A DNA stretch of 64,000 bases, taken from the NCBI GenBank assembly GCA_050184225.1, contig JBFXAN010000007.1, forward strand, positions 5,215-69,214, written 5' to 3'. A program made the position numbers and the translations under genes. Every line of letters starts with the position of its first letter. Positions within the stretch are counted from its first letter, which is position 1. The notes below the pieces were generated by a model. It was not told the origin of the DNA and made no database searches. It worked only from the letters and a program-made list of their open reading frames with translations. This document shows positions 33,600 through 40,932 of this stretch, piece after piece. Source of the stretch: JBFXAN01 sp050184225 (GTDB taxonomy: Bacteria; Chloroflexota; Dehalococcoidia; CAUJGQ01).

Positions 33600-34448
33600 A
33601 TGGAGTTACCCTATCTTGCATACTTCCATCTCAAAGAAGAACCCTTCTCGACCGTCCCCTCGCCGCGGTATTTCTTCCTGACCTCGGTGCATGCTACGGC
33701 GCTGGAGAAGACGGTCTACGTCGTTGGCGCGAAGAAGGGCCTCGCCGCCGTCTTCGGTGACACCGGCACCGGCAAGTCCAGCCTGGCGCGGCTGCTTCAT
33801 CAGAAGTTCCGCGACTCCGGCTTCCTCTCGACCCTGCTCACCAACCCCAGCTATCCCACGCCCAACAGCCTCCTGCGCACCATCGCCCAGGAGTTCGGCG
33901 TGCCCAAGACCGACAAATCCTTCAAGGGCATGCTCGACCTGTTCAAGGCCTATCTCTTCCAGCAGGCCGTGGACGAGGGCAAGACCGTGGTTCTGATCAT
34001 CGACGAGGCCCAGACACTCAAGCCGCCCCTGATCGAGCTGCTTCGTCAACTCGCCAATTACGAGACCAACGACATGAAGCTGGTGCAGCTTGTCCTGTTC
34101 GCCCAGGAGGAGCTGCGCAACACGCTTTCCCGGCCGGCGCTGCGCAACTTCCGCAGCCGGATCGTGCTCGCCTCGACGCTGGAGCACCTCTCGCTGGACG
34201 ACCTGCGGGCGATGCTCAAGTTCCGCTGGGAGGTCGCCTCCGGCGGCGCCCAGCATCCGTTCAGCGAGGACGCCATCCGGGCGATCTTCGATGCCTCCGC
34301 CGGGATGCCCCGCGAGGCGAACATCCTCGCCGACAACGCCCTCGTCGCCGCCTACTACCAGCAGGCCCGCCTGATCGATGCCGACCTCATCACCGCGATC
34401 GCGGCCGACCGCACGGAGAATCTCTCCCGGCTGGAGGCACAGCGATGA
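33600..34448 (+). CDS. ExeA/TniB-like AAA ATPase
   Basis: A 282-residue AAA+ ATPase. Walker A is GDTGTGKSS (residues 53-61) and Walker B is VLIIDEAQ; PLIELLRQLANYET fits sensor 1. The N terminus (YFHLKEEPFSTVPSPRYFFLTS) is the classical ExeA/MSHA-biogenesis-like start, also found in phage and transposon target-choice ATPases. It overlaps the next gene (ATGA at 34445-34448). With the downstream small DNA-binding partner and the repeat cluster at 34940-35100, a role in partition or replication is more likely than secretion. Confidence 0.8.
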   Translation: MELPYLAYFHLKEEPFSTVPSPRYFFLTSVHATALEKTVYVVGAKKGLAAVFGDTGTGKSSLARLLHQKFRDSGFLSTLLTNPSYPTPNSLLRTIAQEFGVPKTDKSFKGMLDLFKAYLFQQAVDEGKTVVLIIDEAQTLKPPLIELLRQLANYETNDMKLVQLVLFAQEELRNTLSRPALRNFRSRIVLASTLEHLSLDDLRAMLKFRWEVASGGAQHPFSEDAIRAIFDASAGMPREANILADNALVAAYYQQARLIDADLITAIAADRTENLSRLEAQR

Positions 34449-34939
34449 AGGGCACCAGCATCTTCAGCGGCAAGAAGCTCTCGGAGCAGACGCCGGTGGC
34501 GACGTCGGGCATCGACCAACGACTCTTCGCCCCCGCACCGTCGCCACAGAGCCAGCCATCCGCACCCACAGCGGCGGCAGCGCATCCCAACCGGCCTGAG
34601 TCGCCGACGGCCACGCCGGAGATAGCCGAGATGAACGAAGCGACACGACCGGTACCAATCCCACTGCCGTCGGCCGCGGCGCCGGCAGCAGTGCAGGATC
34701 CACCACCGCGGTTCGAGCTGGACCTCACCGCCATCCCCCACCGCAAGGATTCGTTCCTCTTCACCACCGAGGAATTCGAGGCGCTGGAAGACCTGAAGCT
34801 ACAGGTCGGCCGCGGCTTGGACATCAAGGTGACCAAGCAGAACCTCATGCGCTGCGCCCTGGCCGCCCTGATCGATGACTGGCGGCGGAAGGGCCCCAAC
34901 AGCTCCATCATCGCCCCTCTGAGGCGGCGTGGCCGATAG
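34445..34939 (+). CDS. Small protein with C-terminal helical DNA-binding-like domain (ParB/RHH-like)
   Basis: A 164-residue protein. Residues 1-95 are a disordered Pro/Ala/Ser-rich linker. The last 65 (FLFTTEEFEALEDLKLQVGRGLDIKVTKQNLMRCALAALIDDW) have a strand-helix-helix pattern like ribbon-helix-helix proteins. A small RHH-like protein after an ATPase, followed by an array of short repeats, is the layout of a plasmid partition or replication control module. Confidence 0.6.
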   Translation: MKGTSIFSGKKLSEQTPVATSGIDQRLFAPAPSPQSQPSAPTAAAAHPNRPESPTATPEIAEMNEATRPVPIPLPSAAAPAAVQDPPPRFELDLTAIPHRKDSFLFTTEEFEALEDLKLQVGRGLDIKVTKQNLMRCALAALIDDWRRKGPNSSIIAPLRRRGR

Positions 34940-35100
34940 TCGCCCTCATTTCCAGGTTCCTGGTTTTCTGGCCTCTTTCCCTTTTCCCCAAGTGGGAATG
35001 AAGGTAGGAGGCCACTTTCCCACATGGCCGGGAGGGAAGCCTGCCAGTTGTCTGGGAAACTGGCCGGGAAGGTGGCCAGCCAGGAAACTGGTTGACCAGT
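34940..35100 (+). repeat. Iteron-like repeat cluster (GGGAAxxTGG), candidate origin or partition site
   Basis: Related 10-mers at 34994-35003 (GGGAATGAAG), 35012-35021 (complement of GGGAAAGTGG), 35054-35063 (GGGAAACTGG), 35066-35075 (GGGAAGGTGG) and 35082-35091 (AGGAAACTGG). A pyrimidine-rich stretch with CCTGG and TTCCC precedes them. The cluster sits in the only gap of this operon, between the small DNA-binding protein and the replication protein. Confidence 0.6.
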
Positions 35101-35148
35101 GTCAAGGCGCCTGTGGTTTAGTGAGGTGTCGAGCGTCGCTCGATCATC

Positions 35149-36120
35149 ATGAAGACGAACGGGGAGCGAACCACCAATCAGCACCGATCATCCGGATTTG
35201 CCGGCTTTGACCCGCCGACGGCGAACTGGTTTCGCATGCCCGACAACTGGGTCGACATCTCGGCCGGCATCACGAGCCTCGCCGAGCTCAAGGTCGTGCA
35301 GTACATCCTGCGGCATACCTGGGGCTACCGCGAGTATGACATCAAGAAGCACATTACCGTCGATGAATTTGTCAGCGGACGGAAGCGCCGCGACGGCAGC
35401 CGCATGGATCGGGGCACCGGCCTGGCCGAGCAGTCGGTGCGGAACGGTCTTGAGGCCGCCAAACGCGACGGATTCGTCGAGGAGTTCGTTGACGATACCG
35501 ATCGAGCGAGGATCAAGAAGTACTACGGCCTCACGATGCGCGCGGCGGTGGGGGAGCCTCAGGATCATGACGGCTCGAACACCGACACGAACCCACCCCA
35601 ACGGATGGAGACCGAGGTCCAAGATTTGGACCCCGAGGTCCAGAGATTAGACCCCAGAGGTCCAGAAGTTGGACCTCGTACAGAGACCACCACCAAGAAT
35701 GAAACCTTCGAAATGGGGAACGGTTCGACGATTGCATCATCCGCGACCTTGAGTTCAAGACCAGCCGCTTCGTCCGCCCTTCGCCGCCCGATAGACGCCT
35801 CAGACGAGACTGCTACGACGGCGAGCCGCATCCAGGCCGTGATCAACGAGTTGTCCCAAACCTTCCACGACGACGCGCACCGTGGCTCGAACGCCGCCCA
35901 GGCGATGAACCTGTACCTCACTTCGGGCATCGGCGTCGCGGCCTTCGAGCAGCAGCTCTTTGAGGCGGCAGCGATCACCAAAGACGCGGCTCAGCGGCGG
36001 CGCCGATCGACGAAAGCGGCGCCGATCGAGCGGCCGATGGCCTTCTTCTTCACCGTGCTGCGCGACGCATTGGAACACGCGCCACTCGCAACCGTAGCTG
36101 CGAGGGAGGAGACGCCATGA
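35149..36120 (+). CDS. Winged-helix replication initiator-like protein
   Basis: A 323-residue protein. The N-terminal 125 residues (FRMPDNWVDISAGITSLAELKVVQYILRHTWGY..., LAEQSVRNGLEAAKRDGFV) are the winged helix of phage/plasmid replisome organisers (lambda O or RepA-N type). The middle is a hydrophilic linker (residues about 135-220), and the C-terminal 100 residues are helical and could recruit a helicase. The iteron-like cluster just upstream fits as its target. It overlaps the next gene by 4 bases. Confidence 0.72.
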   Translation: MKTNGERTTNQHRSSGFAGFDPPTANWFRMPDNWVDISAGITSLAELKVVQYILRHTWGYREYDIKKHITVDEFVSGRKRRDGSRMDRGTGLAEQSVRNGLEAAKRDGFVEEFVDDTDRARIKKYYGLTMRAAVGEPQDHDGSNTDTNPPQRMETEVQDLDPEVQRLDPRGPEVGPRTETTTKNETFEMGNGSTIASSATLSSRPAASSALRRPIDASDETATTASRIQAVINELSQTFHDDAHRGSNAAQAMNLYLTSGIGVAAFEQQLFEAAAITKDAAQRRRRSTKAAPIERPMAFFFTVLRDALEHAPLATVAAREETP

Positions 36121-36770
36121 CCCCACTCGAATTGCTTGTCCGGCTCGTCACCGCGATCGAAGTACTGCCAGGTCTGCTGCGACAGGTGGTCGCCGTGGGC
36201 GCGCTTGTGACGCGACATCTGCCGGTCCGCCCAGCCGCTGCGTATGAGACTGTGAGCCTCGACCTCGTGCTCGACATCCGCGACGCCGAAGGGCATCGCG
36301 CCATACTCACCCGGCGCCAGCGAGTCCGGGCGTTGACGGGTGAGCCTGTGACCGTGCGCGAGCTGGTGTGGGGCGAGGGCACACCACTCGCCCATTACCG
36401 GGTGCGTGGCGCCAGCCGACTCACGATCGTGCCGGAAGGCTCGCGTGCGGCGGTCCTGCTGTGCCTATTCAGTGGCGATTCTGCTCGGCGCATCAACACG
36501 ATCGAATCGCGTCGGCTGATCCGCAACGGCCTGCGCAAACGCCACGAGTACTGTGAAGCGCTCGTTGAGCGACCGACCGGCCGACTGGCGATGCGCGTGG
36601 TGTTCCCCGGCACCCGGCCACCAAAGCGGGCCGAGCTGATCACCACACCCCTACAAGACCGACCGCGCCACCTGCCGCTGCGACGGGCCGCCGATGGTCG
36701 GCCATGTCTGACCTGGCGGACGCGCCGCCCCCGGCTACACACGATCTACAGCCTGCGCTGGACCTGGTAA
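36117..36770 (+). CDS. Hypothetical protein
   Basis: A 217-residue basic protein, coupled to the replication gene by an ATGA overlap. The central part is beta-rich (YETVSLDLVLDIRDAEGHRAILTRRQRVRAL), the C terminus Arg-rich. No family recognised. A role in replication or transfer is suggested only by its position. Confidence 0.55.
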   Translation: MTPLELLVRLVTAIEVLPGLLRQVVAVGALVTRHLPVRPAAAYETVSLDLVLDIRDAEGHRAILTRRQRVRALTGEPVTVRELVWGEGTPLAHYRVRGASRLTIVPEGSRAAVLLCLFSGDSARRINTIESRRLIRNGLRKRHEYCEALVERPTGRLAMRVVFPGTRPPKRAELITTPLQDRPRHLPLRRAADGRPCLTWRTRRPRLHTIYSLRWTW

Positions 36771-36776
36771 AAGGAA

Positions 36777-36796
36777 GAGGCGGCCTTCGCCGCCTC
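36777..36796. terminator. GC hairpin, possible terminator
   Basis: GAGGCGGC, loop CTTC, GCCGCCTC directly after the stop of the preceding gene. There is no T run on either side, so intrinsic termination would be weak. It lies between convergent genes. Confidence 0.45.
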
Positions 36797-36902
36797 CCAG
36801 TCATTCAGCCACCCGAGCCAACGCCGCGTACCACGGTCGCACCTCCACGATTTTTCAGGTCACTTCCGATGTCGGAATTATGGCCGCATACGGCCATATC
36901 TG

Positions 36903-37118
36903 TCAATTACCCACTCTCCGCTTCGGCCCCGGCTTGCGCTCTTCCTTGAGGTAGGTCGTCACCGCCGAGAGGCGGACGAGCCAGTCGCGGCCCGGTTTAA
37001 TGCCGTCGATCACCCCGGTCTGGAGCAGCCGCGTGAGCTGCCGCCGGCTGAGGCCGGTGCGGCGCGACGCCTCGGCGACGGTGACGTACGCCTCGTCGGG
37101 CACTCGGCCCTCCGTCAC
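36903..37118 (-). CDS. Excisionase-like helix-turn-helix protein
   Basis: A 71-residue MerR/Xis-type protein (YVTVAEASRRTGLSRRQLTRLL, then a wing with GRDWLVRLSAVTTYL and a basic tail). Small proteins of this type help an integrase excise an element or act as regulators. It is on the minus strand, far from the integrase at 1591, and is the best excisionase candidate for element 1. Confidence 0.72.
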   Translation of the reverse strand: MTEGRVPDEAYVTVAEASRRTGLSRRQLTRLLQTGVIDGIKPGRDWLVRLSAVTTYLKEERKPGPKRRVGN

Positions 37119-38159
37119 GACGCTCCGTCGCCACCATGATATGCGAACTCATTGCGGCAACTCGCCACCCCGTGTCTCTCGGGCGCTGAGATCGCCTGTA
37201 ATCGCTCAGGGAGTACATCTGCCGCCCACAACCGCACGAGCCGGCGGCAGCCGTTCTATGGCCACCTCACGTCGTCTGGTGACCCGTCCGCTGGACAAGT
37301 CGAACACTCGTGAGGGTGGTACCACGTCATCGCTGATCGGGTAACTTTGGTGCGCGAGGACAATCCCTGCGCAAGTTGGGAACCGGCGTACTGCGACGAA
37401 GCGATAGAGTCTCGACTAGGTTTCGAGGCTCTACACCAGACTCTAGTCAAAGCATTCAAAGGGAAGTGCGAGATTTTGAGGGCGCTGCGCGGCAGGGACA
37501 GGGAAGGAAGGGCGCGCCAGGTTCGGCGCGGGGCGTCGGGGACGCCGCAGGGGAGTCCGTGCCACCGCTGCGCTAAACCCCTCCATGCCACGCCACTGGG
37601 CGTCGCATTCCATGATTTTGGCACGGACTCCCCTGCGGCTGTACTGACCTTTGACGCTGTGTACCGGCACGTTGGTACTGACCGATTTGGGCTGGTGGTT
37701 TGCGGCATTCCTTCCCTGGCCCTTCCTTCCGCAAACCACAGAGGGACCCTGCGGGGCATGGGCGCCTGGCGGCGATCGGTATCCCTGTACCATGCGGTGC
37801 GGTTGGAGCGGACGCCTATGGCGATCGTCGTGGCCCACCCACCCGGCGCGGCGAGAACGGCGTTGTGTCGTGCCTTGGGCAACCACGTTTCCGCCCGGCT
37901 GCCACCGTGAAGCGTGCGCACGCACGCACCACTGCGGTCGTTGCCGCTTGCGACCTCGCGCTCCATATCCACTGCTCGCTCCAGCAGGATGGGCTGCCTG
38001 ACAGCTTTCTCACTGGGTATCACCCGGCATCGCCGCTCAAGGTACCGCTGCGCTCAGGCACGCGCGGCCTCATCGGCCGGCAGCCTGACCTTGATCGGCT
38101 GCTGGCGGGTGATGGCACGAAAGTGCGGCAGGCAGCCGCAGGAAGGGGGTGAGGTGAAA
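37119..38159. other. Long region without a convincing gene, rich in inverted repeats
   Basis: About 1.0 kb. Open frames on both strands lack domains and look like composition effects. There is a perfect 20-bp inverted repeat, CCGCAGGGGAGTCCGTGCCA (37545-37564) and its complement (37619-37638), with a 54-nt loop. Outside it, purine-rich GGGAAGGAAGG (near 37500) has a near-complement near 37710. A further 11-bp inverted repeat (TAGAGxCTCGA) lies near 37405-37435. It may encode a structured RNA or a cis-acting DNA site such as a transfer or replication origin. Confidence 0.5.
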
Positions 38160-38447
38160 ATGCCAGGAGCCAGCATCACGTTGGTCTATAGCGTCGAGGC
38201 TCCGAGCAAGCTTCTAGCGTCGCTCAAGGTGTCGGAGGCGGTCAGCAGCGGCATTGCCGATGGCGTGACGCAGGAGTTCGCGTCGGTCCAGATGGACCCG
38301 GAGAGCCTGCTCACGATCAATCCCGCGGGGCATGACCCGAGCAGTCTACGGCTCTGGGTGAAGGCCTGGGCGGAGGAGGTCCGCGACCAGCTGCTGGGAC
38401 CGTCGAAAGCAAACCAGCAACCGGTCGACAGGAAGTCCCAGTCGTAG
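38160..38447 (+). CDS. Small hypothetical protein
   Basis: A 95-residue soluble protein (PGASITLVYSVEAPSKLLASLKV..., LRLWVKAWAEEVRDQLLG). ATG 38160 follows a strong GGGGGTGAGGTG ribosome binding site. No family recognised. It is the first of a set of small plus-strand genes with similar strong ribosome binding sites, and a 8-bp hairpin follows it (38459-38496). Confidence 0.5.
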   Translation: MPGASITLVYSVEAPSKLLASLKVSEAVSSGIADGVTQEFASVQMDPESLLTINPAGHDPSSLRLWVKAWAEEVRDQLLGPSKANQQPVDRKSQS

Positions 38448-38458
38448 AGACTGCGATC

Positions 38459-38496
38459 GGGAGCCATCGTTCCCCGCAGGGGGTGCGGTGGCTCCC
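38459..38496 (+). repeat. Hairpin GGGAGCCA / TGGCTCCC
   Basis: An 8-bp inverted repeat with internal GC-rich pairing, 12 nt after the stop of the small gene at 38447. It may end the transcript, although no T run follows. Confidence 0.4.
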
Positions 38497-38548
38497 ACTG
38501 CCTCTCATTGTACCAATCCGCCGCAATCCCTCGTTCCCTGGGGGTGTC

Positions 38549-38603
38549 CGCGAGCCCTCTGCACGGTGGGTGGTGTACCCGAGGTCCTCGGTTCGGGCTC
38601 GCG
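38549..38603 (+). repeat. Dispersed stem-loop, copy 1
   Basis: Arms CGCGAGCCC (38549-38557) and GGGCTCGCG (38595-38603), with inner sequence that can also fold (CCGAGG/CCTCGG). The left arm continues as CTCTG and the right arm is preceded by GGTTC, exactly as in the second copy at 39938-39994. Confidence 0.6.
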
Positions 38604-39067
38604 GCTGCGCGATCGTCCGTGCGGTGGGGCGAGGATCCAGATCTGGCCGCCAGTCTTCGCAGAGTATCACCCGTCCTCACATGCCTCGGCACCGCTCCCG
38701 CTCGGGCATGCGGCCGGGCCCTGACCCGCTGCGGGCGGGCGATGGGGAGGCGCAAGGGAGGCCACCGCCGGACGCAGCGGGCACGACGAAACCGGTGTGC
38801 GATGCCGCTCGACATCACCAGGTTCGACCGGGCTGGCCCAAAGCCACGTGATCTCGGGGAGTGGGGCGGCTGTGAGGGGGTCTTTCCCCCTCGGCTGCAA
38901 GGGTCGAGATGAACGCGCCCGCCGGCGCATGGATGACGCCCCGCCGTTACGGGGAGCGGCGCGCCCTTGCAGCCTTCACCCCCGCTTCCCTTCGGGTTCC
39001 AGTAACGAAGGCTAAGTGCCTTCGCCCATCAACACGCGGCGGGAGCACGGGAAAGGAGGTGAGGGCA
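38604..39067. other. Intergenic with a further inverted repeat
   Basis: About 460 bp with no gene recognised. GGCTGCAAGGG (38893-38903) and its complement (38963-38973) can form a stem with a long loop. The ribosome binding site of the next gene closes the region. Confidence 0.45.
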
Positions 39068-39385
39068 ATGGCACAGATAACGTACGAGGTCCGGTTGGCG
39101 CTGGACGGGAATCACAGCGTCACAGTGCGCAGCGCCGATCCTAGCCAGATGAAGGTAGCTATCTCGTGGGCCAAGGCGACGCATGCAGCGCTGGCCGCCC
39201 GGTACGGCGACACCGCTCCATATGCGGATGAGGCAGCGACCGATGAGCCGGCCGAGCCACCAGTCTGCGGGGTGCACGACATCCCGATGGTGCGGGTGGA
39301 AGGGAAGAACGGCCCGTTCTACAGCTGCCATGAGCGCGATGCGCAGGGGCATTTCTGTTCCTACCGACCGGCGAATGGGGCCTAG
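39068..39385 (+). CDS. Small zinc-ribbon-like protein
   Basis: A 105-residue protein. The N-terminal half is a beta-rich domain (ITYEVRLALDGNHSVTVRSADPSQMKVAISWA). The C-terminal 35 residues contain C-x-x-H...C-H...C (CGVHDIPMVRVEGKNGPFYSC, then HFCSYRP), similar to the short zinc ribbons of topoisomerases and transfer proteins. ATG 39068 follows AAAGGAGGTGAGGG. It is likely co-transcribed with the gene at 39445. Confidence 0.65.
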   Translation: MAQITYEVRLALDGNHSVTVRSADPSQMKVAISWAKATHAALAARYGDTAPYADEAATDEPAEPPVCGVHDIPMVRVEGKNGPFYSCHERDAQGHFCSYRPANGA

Positions 39386-39444
39386 CGATATAAGCCCGGT
39401 GCGGCCGTCCTCGGTGGGCGGCCCGCGGAAAGGAGGTGATCGGC

Positions 39445-39738
39445 GTGAATGACACCACACAACAATTCATTGCCCAGTCCGGCCACATCGGCGGCTACGA
39501 CGTGTTCCTGCACGGGGACACGGTGACGGTGCTCGACGACGAAGGCATTGTCACCCGCCAGACCGTGGACGGGCTTGGCGCCTTCATCACGCGTGCGAAG
39601 TCCCTGCGGACCGGCTGGGGGCAGTTCCCGGACGGGATGGAGGTGATTTACCTCTACAACCGCGGCGACGATAATTACGGCTATGCGATCAACCTGCAGG
39701 CCGAGCACTTGAGCGAGTGGGGCTACGCGCCATTCTAG
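39445..39738 (+). CDS. Small hypothetical protein
   Basis: A 97-residue beta-rich protein (IGGYDVFLHGDTVTVLDDEG, MEVIYLYNRGDDNYGYAINLQ). GTG 39445 is preferred because AAAGGAGG lies 9 nt upstream; the frame also has a GTG inside that site (39436). No family recognised. Confidence 0.55.
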   Translation: MNDTTQQFIAQSGHIGGYDVFLHGDTVTVLDDEGIVTRQTVDGLGAFITRAKSLRTGWGQFPDGMEVIYLYNRGDDNYGYAINLQAEHLSEWGYAPF

Positions 39739-39937
39739 ACGCTGGATTACGCGAGGGTGGATGCAAGAGTTCCGGGACCAGCTGCTGGGAGCGCGCAATG
39801 TGCATTAGCAGCTGACCGGGGCACGTCACCGTCGAGATGACGGCGACCACGGAGCCGTCGTTCTCACACCCGAGGGCGGCGGCTCCTGCCCACGAACATT
39901 TTACGTTTCCGAGGCAAGTGGTTGTCCTCGGGGCGGC

Positions 39938-39994
39938 GGCGCGAGCCCTCTGAGAGGCTGAGTGTCTGCCCTGTGCAGGGTTCGGGCTCGCGCC
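39938..39994. repeat. Dispersed stem-loop, copy 2
   Basis: Perfect 11-bp arms GGCGCGAGCCC (39938-39948) and GGGCTCGCGCC (39984-39994), with an inner hairpin CCCTG/CAGGG. It shares GCGAGCCCTCTG and GGTTCGGGCTCGCG with copy 1 at 38549, but the loops differ. It abuts the stop codon of the SSB-like gene and lies between convergent genes, so a terminator role is possible. Confidence 0.6.
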
Positions 39995-40482
39995 TAGGAA
40001 CGGCGTTTGATGACCGCCGCGGTGATCTCGATGATCGTGCGCGGTCCTCGCGTGCCCTCGATGATTCGTGCTCTCTCGTACCCGATAATTTCCACGCTAT
40101 CCCCAATGTGTAGATGGTCACGGGCGTAGATCGCCCGCTCGCGAAATGCGAGCACATCGCGCCAGATTTTCTTGCCTGGGTTGCGCTCGTCTGGTAAGCC
40201 GATGGGGAATTTCGCTCTAGGCACGTGGTTGCGCGTCAGCGAAAACATGGGCGTCTTGCCCACCCGGCCACTGACTGTCACCCGCTCCTGTTCGACCGAT
40301 TCGGCGGCTGCTCCCTCTTCTCTGGGTGCGGACGGTTCGCCCGTAGCATTCGTCAGGGGATAGACAATCGCTTCGGCAGAGACGTTTGTTGAAGCGCTCT
40401 CGACCGGCACAAAATCGGACGGCCGGGTCCAGGGCTCGGTCCGCGGACGGAAATCAGTTGGTCGTTCACGTTCATAACTCAT
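39994..40482 (-). CDS. Single-stranded DNA-binding protein-like (OB fold)
   Basis: A 162-residue protein. Residues 1-68 are a hydrophilic linker; the C-terminal 95 (VTVSGRVGKTPMFSLTRNH, WRDVLAFRERAIYARDHLHIGDSVEIIGYER, IEITAAVIK) have the strand pattern and the W-x-x-V-x-x-F / G-D-x-V-x-I-x-G motifs of the SSB OB fold. The usual N- and C-terminal order of SSB is inverted, since the disordered part comes first. It fits replication or transfer of the element. Its -10 box is shared with a divergent gene. Confidence 0.7.
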   Translation of the reverse strand: MSYERERPTDFRPRTEPWTRPSDFVPVESASTNVSAEAIVYPLTNATGEPSAPREEGAAAESVEQERVTVSGRVGKTPMFSLTRNHVPRAKFPIGLPDERNPGKKIWRDVLAFRERAIYARDHLHIGDSVEIIGYERARIIEGTRGPRTIIEITAAVIKRRS

Positions 40483-40490
40483 TGTACACG

Positions 40491-40502
40491 TATTATATAA
40501 TA
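40491..40502. promoter_or_regulatory. Perfectly palindromic divergent -10 region TATTATATAATA
   Basis: A 12-bp perfect palindrome holding one TATAAT on each strand. To the right, TATAAT (40496-40501) lies 8 nt before ATG 40510. To the left, its complement (40492-40497) lies 9 nt before ATG 40482. Only one polymerase could occupy it at a time, so the two genes should be expressed in competition. Confidence 0.65.
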
Positions 40503-40509
40503 CTCATAT

Positions 40510-40887
40510 ATGGAGCATGAGAAGAAAGCGGGTTGTCACAGTGATCGAGACCGGTCGGAACGACGAATGTCCCGGCCAGAGGAGCCGAGTCATCCGGAGT
40601 GGTCATCGGCGGAAATCCTCCGTAGCGGCGACAGCAGCCCACCCGGGCGCAATCGGCAGGAGAGTTGGGCCTACTGGCAGGATCTCTGGGAGAGCGAACC
40701 CGTCTTTCAGCACCATTTGCAGCGCGTCTTTGACTCACTGAGCGAACACGAACGCAGGCAACGAAACGTCGAGTCGGTCGACGACTTGAAGAACTGGCTC
40801 CTGCATCGGTATGGGACGGCTCACCCCTTCGAACAACACCCACAGACGTTCCCTGATAGCGGGCTGGAGAACGACTCAGATATCTGA
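40510..40887 (+). CDS. Hypothetical protein
   Basis: A 125-residue hydrophilic protein; the first 50 residues look disordered, the rest helical (YWQDLWESEPVFQHHLQRVFDSLSEHERRQ). No family recognised. It is read leaderless from the palindromic promoter it shares with the SSB-like gene. Confidence 0.5.
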   Translation: MEHEKKAGCHSDRDRSERRMSRPEEPSHPEWSSAEILRSGDSSPPGRNRQESWAYWQDLWESEPVFQHHLQRVFDSLSEHERRQRNVESVDDLKNWLLHRYGTAHPFEQHPQTFPDSGLENDSDI

Positions 40888-40932
40888 CCTCTCATTCGCT
40901 ATCGCCGCGAGATCAGGCGGCACGGAGGGGGA

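Noticed and set aside
37256..38023. 255-residue frame on the minus strand and a 187-residue frame on the plus strand
   Set aside because: Neither shows domain features or a ribosome binding site, and the region is dominated by inverted repeats that create long GC-rich frames.
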